DNA from: Leptolyngbya sp. SIOISBB
GTDB lineage: Bacteria > Cyanobacteriota > Cyanobacteriia > Phormidesmidales > Phormidesmidaceae
Direction: 5' to 3'
Length of the DNA: 64,000 bases
NCBI GenBank assembly: GCA_010671905.1
Contig: JAAHII010000001.1
Location: 3,348,001 to 3,412,000, forward strand
The notes below the pieces were generated by a model. The model saw only the letters and a program-made list of their open reading frames with translations, made no database searches and had not been told where the DNA came from. This document shows positions 45,629 to 54,931 of the stretch, in pieces. Every line of letters starts with the position of its first letter. Within the stretch, counting starts at the first letter, position 1. Position numbers and translations under genes: made by a program.

Positions 45629-46114
45629 TTAAGAAGCCAGAGCCTGGCTGTTGCCATACGGGAGAAGCCGCTTTCGCATGGTTACATGCCAGATACCAAC
45701 GTCTAAGAAAGTATCGCCCTCACATTGAAACCCGAGTTTTTCGTAAAACTCGACCGCGTGCTGCTGAGCCGACAAGACAACTTCACGATGATTATGTTGT
45801 CTAGCTAGCTCAAGTAGCTGTTCCATAATGCATAACCCCACACCTTGTCGGCGCAACGGACGTGAAACGGCCACACGACCAATGCGACCGTGAGGAGTCA
45901 GTCGACCAGTCCCGACAGGGCAACCGTCATACATCGCGAGGACATGTTGAGAAACCAGATCTAAATTATCGATTTCTAGCTCTACAGGAATTTTTTGCTC
46001 GTGCACAAAGACTTCTGTTCTCACAGTATGCACAAGCATTTTCGCACAGGTGTAGTCAACAACCTTAGTGATAATCTCAGGCCGAGTTACGGGAAATGCA
46101 AGGGTAGTTACCAT
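45629..46114 (-). CDS. GNAT family N-acetyltransferase (ElaA/YitI-like)
   Basis: This 161-aa protein has RTEVFVHEQKIPVELEIDNLD at the N-terminus, GTGRLTPHGRIGRVAVSRPLRRQGVG with the acetyl-CoA loop in RRQGVG, and HAVEFYEKLGF, all typical of this GNAT subgroup. Substrate unknown; family members acetylate small amines. ATG 46114 has only a weak ribosome site. It is convergent with the zinc-ribbon gene. Confidence 0.88.
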   Translation of the reverse strand: MVTTLAFPVTRPEIITKVVDYTCAKMLVHTVRTEVFVHEQKIPVELEIDNLDLVSQHVLAMYDGCPVGTGRLTPHGRIGRVAVSRPLRRQGVGLCIMEQLLELARQHNHREVVLSAQQHAVEFYEKLGFQCEGDTFLDVGIWHVTMRKRLLPYGNSQALAS

Positions 46115-46634
46115 ATCAAAGAATATTTTTTGGATAGATGCTGGAACAGGTTGATTGACTCGTGAAAAGGCTGTCTATCTTGCTAAAACACAAGTAATCA
46201 AGAGCGATCGCCTTTTCACAGTGATATTTCAATCAGACATTCCTGATAGACTCTCGGTGATATTACATCAAGGCGCTTTCAGAAGAAAGCCTTAAGCAAT
46301 ATTGATTGCCATGAATTCAGCATTTTCCTGATAAAGCAAGACGAAATTCATTAATTAATGCCACAGTCAACATTAAATCGAGAATTTCAAGAATTCATGA
46401 GGGACATCTCGAACCCATCTGCAAGAACAAAAGATTGCTTGCCTGAGGTCAATCAGCCATCAAACTATGCTAAAGAGCATGATTCCATAATAGGCAAGCT
46501 TTGCAGACATTTCATCCTTAGATCCAAGATACACTCGTTAGGCATTGACTAGAGGCCGCTTTAGTGATCAAAAAGTCCAGAATCACTTCCAAAGCTCGAC
46601 TAATAACATCAATGCCTTCAAACCTATCTAGAAT
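46115..46634. other. AT-rich gene-poor region
   Basis: These 520 nt contain one 64-codon plus-strand frame (46358-46552) with no ribosome site or recognisable family. Composition is more AT-rich than the core genes. Confidence 0.4.
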
Positions 46635-47915
46635 TCAGATCATGAGCAAATGTGAAAGGTCAGTAGAACCAAAAGTAACGCTCATAGCTACATTTAAATT
46701 TTCAAACATTTGCACTAGCCATTTTACGTTATTTTGACTAGCCGTTTCGTAATGATTGAACAAAGTAGAAAAGCGTTTTTCCAGATAGGATTTGATTTTC
46801 TTGCATAGCAAAATCACTTTGATTAACAAGCCAGTTGTCACAACCGGACCAAGATTATTAATCAAGTCAATGAAGACAAAATGCTGGGGTTTGACCGAAG
46901 ATTCTAAGACTAGAAAATTCAACAGTTGATTACAGGTTCTAATCAGCAAAAAATCATTAGTTGGCTGATCTTCATTTTGAGGGAGCGTGTGTTCTAGTAG
47001 ATCAGCAAGCAGTTTATTAAATTTACGTTTTCCATAGGAGGGATCAACACTCTCACAGAGATACTCGTGAAGTTCGCACTTGAAATCTCTGAATTTGACT
47101 GACTGGTTACGCTCCAGAAAGTTTTGAGCTGTATCACAGTAACTCCGACCTTGATGAACCTTGCCAGCAAAATGATTGAGGGAGGTGACTAGTTCGCGAT
47201 CGCTTAACAATGTCGGATTCGTAACCGGCTTCAGGCGCTCTAATACTTCTCGGTCAGAATGCATTTTCTTCAAGCGAGACTGTCGTACCCGATATGTCAC
47301 ATAGTGCGACAAGTTGACCTCAAACTTTTGCTGCGCACAGGCTTGCATGTGGCGGATGTGCTTATGATGCGCTTCCGGACTGCCTTCACTCACCAAACAA
47401 TACTCGTACAAATAAGGATATCGCTGGATCAAATTTCCCAACGGTCGATCTTCATTGTGTTGCCGAGAGTCACTATCAATTAAAAGCGCTAAGCGTTTTA
47501 AGGTAAGGTATTGCTCCGTTGCGGTGAAATGCTTGACGACTTGACGTAATTGTCGAACCTGGCGACTGCGAGAGTATTCACTAACTGATTGACAGGGTTT
47601 CTGTTCAAACAGATCAATCAACAGCGGCACCGCATACTGCAACTGTGAATTACTCTGCCAACGGTTGACCAAGATATGACAGCAGCGGTTCAGAATGAAG
47701 TGAAAATACTCCTCGATGCCCCGATCGGAAACAATGTGATCTAACGCTGAAACAATTTCTTGGTCAGCGTAACCAACACCATCAATAAATAATGCATGAA
47801 ACCGCTCAATCAGATGCTCAGGGGTCTCATACTCGGCAGAGGCCAGTAAATGACCATAGAGCAGCTGCTCTTGAGGGCTAATAGAACGACTTGGATAAGC
47901 GACCCTTTGATTCAC
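46635..47915 (-). CDS. 426-aa helical protein, family not recognised
   Basis: The protein is largely alpha-helical. It opens with SRSISPQEQLLYGHLLASAEYETPEHLIERF and has a basic YVTYRVRQSRLKKMHSDREVL region near residue 210, which could bind nucleic acid. The C-terminal half is rich in Leu and includes hydrophobic helices such as VVTTGLLIKVILLCKKIKSYL near 360-380. No catalytic motif, signal peptide or zinc site is visible. The start is GTG 47915 with AAGGGG about 11 nt upstream. It sits between two gene-poor, AT-rich stretches, which hints at acquired DNA. I have a vague sense that similar proteins exist in other cyanobacteria but cannot name a family. Confidence 0.6.
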   Translation of the reverse strand: MNQRVAYPSRSISPQEQLLYGHLLASAEYETPEHLIERFHALFIDGVGYADQEIVSALDHIVSDRGIEEYFHFILNRCCHILVNRWQSNSQLQYAVPLLIDLFEQKPCQSVSEYSRSRQVRQLRQVVKHFTATEQYLTLKRLALLIDSDSRQHNEDRPLGNLIQRYPYLYEYCLVSEGSPEAHHKHIRHMQACAQQKFEVNLSHYVTYRVRQSRLKKMHSDREVLERLKPVTNPTLLSDRELVTSLNHFAGKVHQGRSYCDTAQNFLERNQSVKFRDFKCELHEYLCESVDPSYGKRKFNKLLADLLEHTLPQNEDQPTNDFLLIRTCNQLLNFLVLESSVKPQHFVFIDLINNLGPVVTTGLLIKVILLCKKIKSYLEKRFSTLFNHYETASQNNVKWLVQMFENLNVAMSVTFGSTDLSHLLMI

Positions 47916-48577
47916 GGTACAAATGCCCCTTCTAGCGGCATTAATGGTGATATTCGAATTTGATGCCCCCTGATAACGATCAGACTATGCAACCGAGCCT
48001 GTCGTATTGATGATGGTAGAAACTAAGATGCTTATTTTCCAATGTAGCTAATCTACGTAAGCATGACGTCAGTTTTTACACTTGAAATACAGGAGCAGTA
48101 AAAATTTATTCTTCGTAAAAACACGGCAAGCTGGACGGACTCTGCAACGTAGAGCAACTCTATTCACACGAAGGAGCGGACAGATTTCAAGCACATACCC
48201 AGCGTCATCAATTAAGCAGTCCGTGTTTTTCAGGAAAACCAAACATTTCAAAACTGCAAATATTAATACCTATCTTTTATTTCATATTATTTTTACTTTC
48301 TTGTAAAGGTGTCTTTACGAATCGTAGGCTGGCATGCCTGGAAGACACTGGCAGAACACCGAAAACGCTGTAGGTTCTTATACCTCGCTAGGCATCGGTT
48401 GGCATCGGACTCAGCCATCACACCAGATTCCTAAAGTAGGTATCAACATCAGTGAATCTCGTTGGATGCGCTTTGATGACCTGACTTAGAGTTGTCTCGA
48501 CCAATCTAGGTCAACGGCAGTCAGGATCAATGTGTCATCCACCAAATGATGAAAATTAGCAATCAGTGATTGACAAT
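47916..48577. other. AT-rich gene-poor region
   Basis: These 662 nt hold overlapping short frames on both strands without family likeness and a 10-bp inverted repeat (48117-48126 with 48221-48230). No gene is called. Confidence 0.4.
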
Positions 48578-49270
48578 CTACTCAACAGCAAGCAATTCAT
48601 CGAGCTTCGCACGTACTGCTTGAATATCCTGCCACATCAACCATTTAGGCGAGCCTTTTTCACGAGATTGATTGCGTAGTAAGTAAGCGGGATGAAAAAT
48701 GGGCATACACCAGCGGCCTGCCCATTCCACCCACTGACCACGCACTTTGGTGATACCGCGCTTTTCCCCCGTTAATCCCTTCATCGCTGTAGCTCCTGTC
48801 ATGAGAATAATCTTGGGATCTACCAGACGAATTTGTTCCATCAGGTAGCCTTTGCAGGCACTTGATTCATCAGCTGTTGGGGTTCGATTGCCTGGGGGAC
48901 GACACTTGACTACGTTACAGATGTAAACGTCTTTCTCTGTATCGAAGCGGACTGCCGCCAGAATTTTTTCCAGTAGTTGTCCAGATTTACCGACAAAAGG
49001 TAATCCCTGTTCATCCTCCTGTTGGCCTGGTCCTTCGCCCACAATCATGATGTGAGCTTGGGGATTGCCACGACTCACCACCACGTTGGTACGTCCTCCA
49101 GCCAAACCACAGCGCTGACAACTATTGCAGTGACGAGTCAGCGTCTCTAGATTGTCGTAAACACCGGTAGGAATCGCGATCGCTGAACTCGTGGGGATCG
49201 CCTCGATATCAAAATCATCCGGCAAGGACGCGGCATCTGGAGCCGCAAACAGATCAATTTGGTCAGTCAT
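48578..49270 (-). CDS. Uracil-DNA glycosylase, family 4 (4Fe-4S type)
   Basis: Family 4 UDGs remove uracil arising from cytosine deamination. The 230-aa protein has the cluster-binding cysteines in NSCQRCGL near residue 50 and in NVVKCRPPGNRTP and SACKGYL near 120-145. Motif A is GEGPGQQEDEQGLPFVG, and the C-terminal motif is HPAYLLRN. Length and order match the family. A short acidic N-terminal extension of about 40 residues precedes the core. The ATG is at 49270. Confidence 0.92.
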   Translation of the reverse strand: MTDQIDLFAAPDAASLPDDFDIEAIPTSSAIAIPTGVYDNLETLTRHCNSCQRCGLAGGRTNVVVSRGNPQAHIMIVGEGPGQQEDEQGLPFVGKSGQLLEKILAAVRFDTEKDVYICNVVKCRPPGNRTPTADESSACKGYLMEQIRLVDPKIILMTGATAMKGLTGEKRGITKVRGQWVEWAGRWCMPIFHPAYLLRNQSREKGSPKWLMWQDIQAVRAKLDELLAVE

Positions 49271-49779
49271 TGGAGGGCGATGAGACGCAGGCTATCAACA
49301 GTGGCAAACTCAAGTTTTTGAAGGCTAGAAACTCCATTTACCTGGTTGATATTGTAAATGACTTGCTCCTGAAACTTAGCCTACCTGCAAAAAGAGCGTG
49401 CTCAGCCAGAACAGTAAGTTCTTAAATCGTCAGACTACTGATGAGAGTGGTATTTGATCGTGTCCGAGCATCAGCCAGCCATCTACCAGATTATTTGTCC
49501 GCCTCGTCACGTCTACAAACGTCATCGAGCAATGGCAAAAAGAGTAAGTCCATCTATGTCGATGAACCAACGTAGAGTAGCTGCAGAGATGGCCCTTCAG
49601 GCGTAATGACAGAATATCTGTGCACCATCACAGATATTCTGTACCTGGGCTCGCAAGGTCAGCACTTCATTGGCCCAGCGGTCTGTGAAACTGAAAACAC
49701 CTCATGGGTTAGAGCGAATAGATTAAATAGTTCATGTGTACTATGATAAATTTGGTTTAGCTAATCGCTCGAACTCGTT
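49271..49779. other. Intergenic region with a long perfect hairpin
   Basis: The 509 nt between the UDG and GDSL genes contain the 14-bp hairpin at 49609-49642 and a TATGAT box near 49741 that may belong to the GDSL gene. No gene was seen. Confidence 0.5.
49609..49642. repeat. Perfect 14-bp stem hairpin
   Basis: ACAGAATATCTGTG is followed after a 6-nt loop by its exact reverse complement. No T tract follows on either side, so it is not a classic terminator. Confidence 0.8.
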
Positions 49780-50517
49780 GTGAACAACCGTCTGATCGGA
49801 CTACTCTGTTGTCTCCTTGCCATCGGTGTCTTCTTCAAGGCAGCTGTACCCTTAAGCGGATGGGCAAAGCAGGAATCTGTCTGCGAAGCGACGACCTTGA
49901 GAATCATGCCCCTAGGAGATTCGATTACCCACGGAGCGACCGTTCCCGGAGGATATCGCATTCAACTCTGGGAGCGCCTCACAGCAGACCGTCTGACAAT
50001 TGATTTTGTGGGCTCCCAAGTTAACGGCCCAGTAGACATTGACGGCAATCATGAAGGGCATCCCGGCAAACCCATTCAATTCATCCGCGAGGGTGTGCGA
50101 AGTTGGCTCTATGCTGACCGACCTCACATTGTCTTATTGATGGTTGGAACAAATGATGTGCTGTATCCTGAGGCGCACGATTTTCCGGGAGCAGCTCCTC
50201 GGTTAGATGCTCTGGTAGGACAAATCACCGCCATTGCACCGACCACTGAATTAATCGTGGCTTCAATTCCAACCCTACAAGATCCAGGCGCCAACGATCG
50301 CGCTCGCATCTTTGAGCAAGCGGTGCAGGAGATCGTCAGCACTCGTGCTGATCAAGGCCGCTTAGTTTCCTATGTCAATATGTACAGCGCCCTAGAGTTA
50401 GAAGATCTTGCTGATGGTGTCCATCCCGATACGACCGGCTATGACAAGATGGCAAATCGTTGGTATGCCGCGATCGCTGGACTGTTAGAGCAACGCTGCA
50501 CTGCGCCGTCAACGTGA
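49780..50517 (+). CDS. Exported SGNH/GDSL-type hydrolase
   Basis: This 245-aa protein has an N-terminal signal peptide or anchor (residues about 3-30). The SGNH blocks are MPLGDSITHG (Ser nucleophile) near residue 48, a Gly in VPGGYR, GTNDV (Asn) near 126 and DGVHPDTTGY (Asp/His) near 212. It is probably an extracytoplasmic esterase or carbohydrate deacetylase. The start is GTG 49780, which gives a proper signal sequence. Confidence 0.88.
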   Translation: MNNRLIGLLCCLLAIGVFFKAAVPLSGWAKQESVCEATTLRIMPLGDSITHGATVPGGYRIQLWERLTADRLTIDFVGSQVNGPVDIDGNHEGHPGKPIQFIREGVRSWLYADRPHIVLLMVGTNDVLYPEAHDFPGAAPRLDALVGQITAIAPTTELIVASIPTLQDPGANDRARIFEQAVQEIVSTRADQGRLVSYVNMYSALELEDLADGVHPDTTGYDKMANRWYAAIAGLLEQRCTAPST

Positions 50518-50562
50518 TGAATACCTCGACTTTTCTACCGCAGAAAAAGCTGGTGCCATGAC

Positions 50563-51066
50563 TCAAGAGGAAGAACGACGGCCCAAAGTCACAACCAAAG
50601 CACTAATCGCCAGAAGCGGTAAGGCAGACCAGATGACCAAGTCCCATCGGTTGCTCCAGCGCTGCACATCTACCGTGTCTATGGGCTGAACCGCTGTCTC
50701 TACTTGCGAGGTCGAAGCTAACTGTTGGAATTTTGGAAAGACCTCATCCGTTTGGATGAGAGGGATTTTGCGGATATTGCTACCAACCAAACAGACTCCC
50801 GCTGCCGCTAACTCAGCCAATTTATCTTCAGTCGCCAAATACTCGCCTGGCGTTCTATATAACACCTCACCCTCCCAGACCCAAGCCGTTGCTGTCGGCT
50901 CCCAAACCGGTTCAAGCTGATAACAGCTAGGGCGAAAAGCGATATCGGATCGAGAAGCAACCGGCAACGCCTGACGTGGCGGTACAGAGTAGTCGCTTTG
51001 AGCGATTTCTTGATAGATCTGCAGCTTGGTACGAATTTGTGAAACCCGAGGGTCAGCAGCTGTCAT
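50563..51066 (-). CDS. Tail-anchored-like hypothetical protein
   Basis: This 167-aa protein has a soluble N-terminal part (RVSQIRTKLQIYQEIAQSDY, then EGEVLYRTPGEYLATEDKLAELAAAGVCLVG) and one membrane helix close to the C-terminus (about residues 142-162), followed by a short Arg/Ser tail. The helix position suggests a C-terminal anchor with the domain in the cytoplasm. No family is recognised. ATG 51066 is preferred to a TTG two codons earlier. It is convergent with the GDSL gene. Confidence 0.6.
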   Translation of the reverse strand: MTAADPRVSQIRTKLQIYQEIAQSDYSVPPRQALPVASRSDIAFRPSCYQLEPVWEPTATAWVWEGEVLYRTPGEYLATEDKLAELAAAGVCLVGSNIRKIPLIQTDEVFPKFQQLASTSQVETAVQPIDTVDVQRWSNRWDLVIWSALPLLAISALVVTLGRRSSS

Positions 51067-51387
51067 TAGCAATTAGGAGCAAACACAATTTCAAATCCCT
51101 TACGGACTGTTTATAGAATACAAGCCCGTGATAAGACTTGTACTTGTCTCAACCGTCAGGACGAATCGTCAGACTCAGAGAGATTCAAGTATCACGTCAC
51201 CATGCTAGAGACCCATTCTTGTGATCCAGTACTGTGCATCTGTGAAATAACCAAATTTTGGACAATGAGCTCACACTCACAATCTGCATATATGATGAGT
51301 TGACAAACTTTTTATGGTCTAGAAATATCGACTTTTAGAGAATTTACAGTTTTGAAAAACCTTAGAGAGATTGAGCAACTTGGCATA
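51067..51387. other. AT-rich intergenic region
   Basis: About 320 AT-rich nt between divergent genes; I see no RNA or repeat of note. Confidence 0.4.
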
Positions 51388-53476
51388 ATGCAATATCGTG
51401 CTGAAATTGATGGGTTAAGAGCGATCGCAGTTATTGCCGTTATTTTCTTTCATGCTGGTTTTAAAACTTTTCAAGGGGGATTTGTTGGAGTTGATATTTT
51501 CTTTGTAATCAGCGGTTATCTGATCGCGACGACAACCCTGACGGATATTCAACGCAATAGTTTTTCGCTATTGGCATTTTATGAAAGACGAGCTCGGAGA
51601 ATCCTCCCAGCACTTTTTCTTAGTCATGTTAGTTTGCTGCAGTCTCGCTTGGTTTTGGCTACAGCCGACAGATATGCAAGAGTTTGCTCATAGCTTGATT
51701 GCCATCCCCTATTTTGTATCGAATCTTTTGTATTGGTCAGAGGCTGGTTATTGGGATACCGCGAGTGAATTAAAACCCCTGCTGCATACTTGGACATTAG
51801 CCATTGAAGCTCAATTCTATATGATATTTCCACTATCACTAATTCTGATCTGGAAATTGTATCAGCGCTGGTCACTACACTTCATTATCTCAATTGGAGT
51901 ATTCAGTTTCATTATTACCCAGTGGGGAGCATACACTTTTCCGACGGCCAATTTTTATCTACTACCTTCAAGGCTCTGGGAATTCGCTTTAGGCGCAGTT
52001 ATTGGAGTTTTATTGCTCAACCAAAAATCGACAGAATACTCGCTCTTCTCTTATCAAAGCGTCAACAAAATCCTAATCAGGGAATTGTCAGGAATTATAG
52101 GTTTATCTTTGATTTTTCTCGGTTTTTTCAAACTACATGGTAGTCTACCCTTTCCCAGTATTTTCGCTTTGCTGCCAACTGTAGGTACGGGCTTAGTTCT
52201 GATTTTTGCTTCTGCTAAGACTTTGGTCGGTCGATTGCTCAGTAATCAAGTTTTTGTCAAATTAGGATTGATTAGCTACAGCGCTTATTTATGGCATCAT
52301 CCACTGTTTTCCTTTGCTCGCCATCGAAGTCTTAGTGGACCCAGTACAAAACTTATTTGGGTGCTAATTCTCTTGTCATTTCTATTGGCATATTTTACCC
52401 ATAAATATGTTGAAAAGCCTTTTCGAAGTCACTTAGAAATTAGTCAAAAAACCTTTTTTCTGTTTTGGTTAATCGGATCTCTCATTTTTATTGAAATCGG
52501 CATCATCGGCCATTTGACAGCAGGGTTCAGCGATCGCACTTTAAACCGCTACTTTGGTCACGGCAATTTAGAACCATTTATTCCAGCTAAGGTGGTCACT
52601 CAAATTCAACATAATTCGATTGACCGCTTGCTTCATGAAAATGCGATTCTTCAGATTCGTCTAGATTCTGCTGACTCACAATTCAGTCATCGGCAAATCC
52701 ATCCCGAAGGCTTTGGTCTAGGCCCTATCTGTGATGGTGCTTCGACATCTGCTCCTGAATGCCGTACCCACGAAAATCCTGATATCTTGCTTTGGGGCGA
52801 TTCTTTTGCCATGCAGTTAGCACCTGGAATTCTCGCCTCTAATCCAGATGCCAAACTTATTCAAATGACCAAAAGTGTCTGTGGTCCATTTTTTGACTTA
52901 GCGCCTATTGTAGAGCCCGACTATCCGGTGGGTTGGGCTCAAGAATGCCTTGCTTTTAATCAGCAAGTCAGGGAATGGCTGCAACAACATACTGTGAAAT
53001 ACGCAGTCTTAGCATCCCCATTTAGCCCATACCTACTCAGCGACAACAATGTGCTAATCCGTGATCATGAAGTCACAGAAGCAAATCTCGAACTGGCAGT
53101 CCAGAAATTTGAGCAAACGCTTCTAGAGCTCCGGCACTTGGGCATCCAGCCTATTGTCGTTTCACCACCACCCACGAATGACTTAGATTTAGGTCGATGT
53201 GTTGCCCGCGCAGAATGGTTAGGGCTCCCGCAGGAAAACTGTAATTTCATAGAAGCAGAAATGTCTAATAAGCGAGTTAGGGCTTATCAATTCATTGATG
53301 CCATCCAAGGTCAATCGCGCGTACTGCATCTTGAAGAAATGATGTGTGCAAATGGTATCTGTCGCGCTTACTCCGGAGATATTCCACTGTACCGAGACGC
53401 GAGGCATTTATCGGAAGCAGGAGCAGTGTTATTAGGCCAAGAATATGATTTTTATGGAATAATTACTAACCAGTAA
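51388..53476 (+). pseudogene. OafA/YrhL-type acyltransferase with SGNH domain, frameshifted
   Basis: These membrane proteins O-acetylate cell-surface polysaccharides. The first part (51388-about 51620) gives YRAEIDGLRAIAVIAVIFFHAG, with the catalytic His, and FVISGYLIATT. The second frame, open from 51581, continues as FLVMLVCCSLAWFW and then ELKPLLHTWTLAIEAQFY. It has about ten membrane helices and a C-terminal SGNH domain (LLWGDSFAMQ near 52795, RDARHLSEAG near 53400). One extra base in the TTTTTC tract near 51615-51620 breaks the frame; removing it restores LPALFLVMLV. The region is clearly AT-rich, as in surface-polysaccharide genes gained by transfer. Lesion may be real, phase-variable or a sequencing error. 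Confidence 0.85.
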
Positions 53477-53653
53477 AGCTAATACTTGCAAGTACAAGTT
53501 GTTAGATAGCAGATATTTGCAGGCTCAAGTTCTCAGCAGTTTCAAAAGCGTATAACTTGCACCACAATCCTGAAACAGAAGCAAGGTTGTTCTAGTGGAA
53601 GCGATTTGCAGCCAAAGTAAAGCATCGCTTCAACTGTCAACAATTACCGTCAC

Positions 53654-54554
53654 TCACTGATGCGATCGCACAATAAATTCTTGTCGTAGTTGGCGAGCCG
53701 ATCTCGCGATAAAGAAACTGGCCGTGGCCAATGGAATGGATAACATGCCAAACATCATGCGGAGCCGCTGTCCAGTCTGTAAAATTTCGTCTTCAGTCCC
53801 CCCAATGCACCTGTAGGCGATCGCCCAGGGGATCAACCAGTTGTGGCCCATCGGTTGACGCTTCTAGCGCTGCCACAATCACAACAGACTGACCATAGGG
53901 CAACACTTGCCGTGTCATATCAGTCGAGACCCGGTCAACAGGCCCCCAATCTTCTAAGGGCAAGGGCAGCATTTCTGTCCCATATTGAATCGCCACGGGA
54001 CGACTCAGGCGAGCGGGCTCGTCAGTGTAAACCGTCTCAGGATCAAATGGCCCCTCCTCGGACTCCATCGGCAAGACTGCCAGATCAAAGGCTAGAGGAA
54101 GGTGGCGATCGCTATCTGAAAGGAACACCGGCTCGGCCACAGCAGCCCAGTCGTACAATACGGCTAGTTGCTGTACATCGCTATTTTCATCAGTCTCTTC
54201 AGTTTCTGTCTCAGCCTGAGCGACAATCGTGAGCTCACCCCGAATCACCTGGCGAGTCTCGTCATCCGGCATCGTGGGCGGGTTATCCGCGATGAGAAAA
54301 CCTTCTACTTTGATCAGATCTAGGCGATCACCCTCATGAGTCAAAGCCTCCGCGATAGTGAGGTGATCGATATCATCTAGCTCACGAGAAATTTGCAGGG
54401 TGAGTCCCGTAATGCTAGAAATAGCCAACGACGCGGCCAGAACCCCCAACCCTAACGACGCAAAGTTATAAAACTGCAACCGCTGATATTCACGCCGCGT
54501 GACATTCCGAGGCACATCCTGAAACCACTGATATCGCATGCGTTTTTTGTTCAC
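53654..54554 (-). pseudogene. Two-helix membrane protein of unknown function, frameshifted near its end
   Basis: Starting from GTG 54554 (GGAG 9 nt upstream), the protein has an N-terminal membrane helix (FYNFASLGLGVLAASLAIS) and an extracytoplasmic domain of about 180 residues (DLIKVEGFLIADNP, DWAAVAEPVFLSDSD, LPYGQSVVIVAAL). At the G6 run 53796-53801 the frame ends in HWGD-stop. Removing one G continues as HWGTEDEILQTGQRLRMMFG and a second membrane helix (MLSIPLATASFFIA), ending at 53654. The added helix makes a coherent two-pass protein of about 300 aa, which supports a frameshift rather than a true stop. No family recognised. Confidence 0.65.
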
Positions 54555-54931
54555 ATCACCGTTCTCCAAACTTCACGGAAACATTGGCATCGCTGGGCTA
54601 TGGAGATACAGACAATCACCATGGGAATCGAAAATTTGCTACATGCCATCTCCCAAATTGAGTTTCTGATGGATCTCAGCAACACTAAGAAATGATTTTT
54701 TGCAGTCTATATCACATTGACTCTCTACTATCAGAATTTCATAGCGCTTAAATTGAAAGCGTTCTAAAACACGAAGTTCCCACAAGACTCAGTTATCGGC
54801 AATATCTGAGAACTGCAGCAAATCATAACAATTTAATTTAATCCAATCACCTCAAGATCTATTATCTACATAGACATCTACTTCGTCATATCAGTATTGG
54901 CTAACATTTTTTATCCTGGCATGACATATCA
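54555..54931. other. AT-rich divergent spacer
   Basis: These 377 nt lie upstream of the GGDEF gene and of the frameshifted membrane protein. No gene or strong repeat is visible. Confidence 0.4.

Noticed and set aside
48117-48230. MITE defined by a 10-bp inverted repeat 94 nt apart
   Set aside because: The complementarity does not extend beyond 10 bp and no target duplication is seen.
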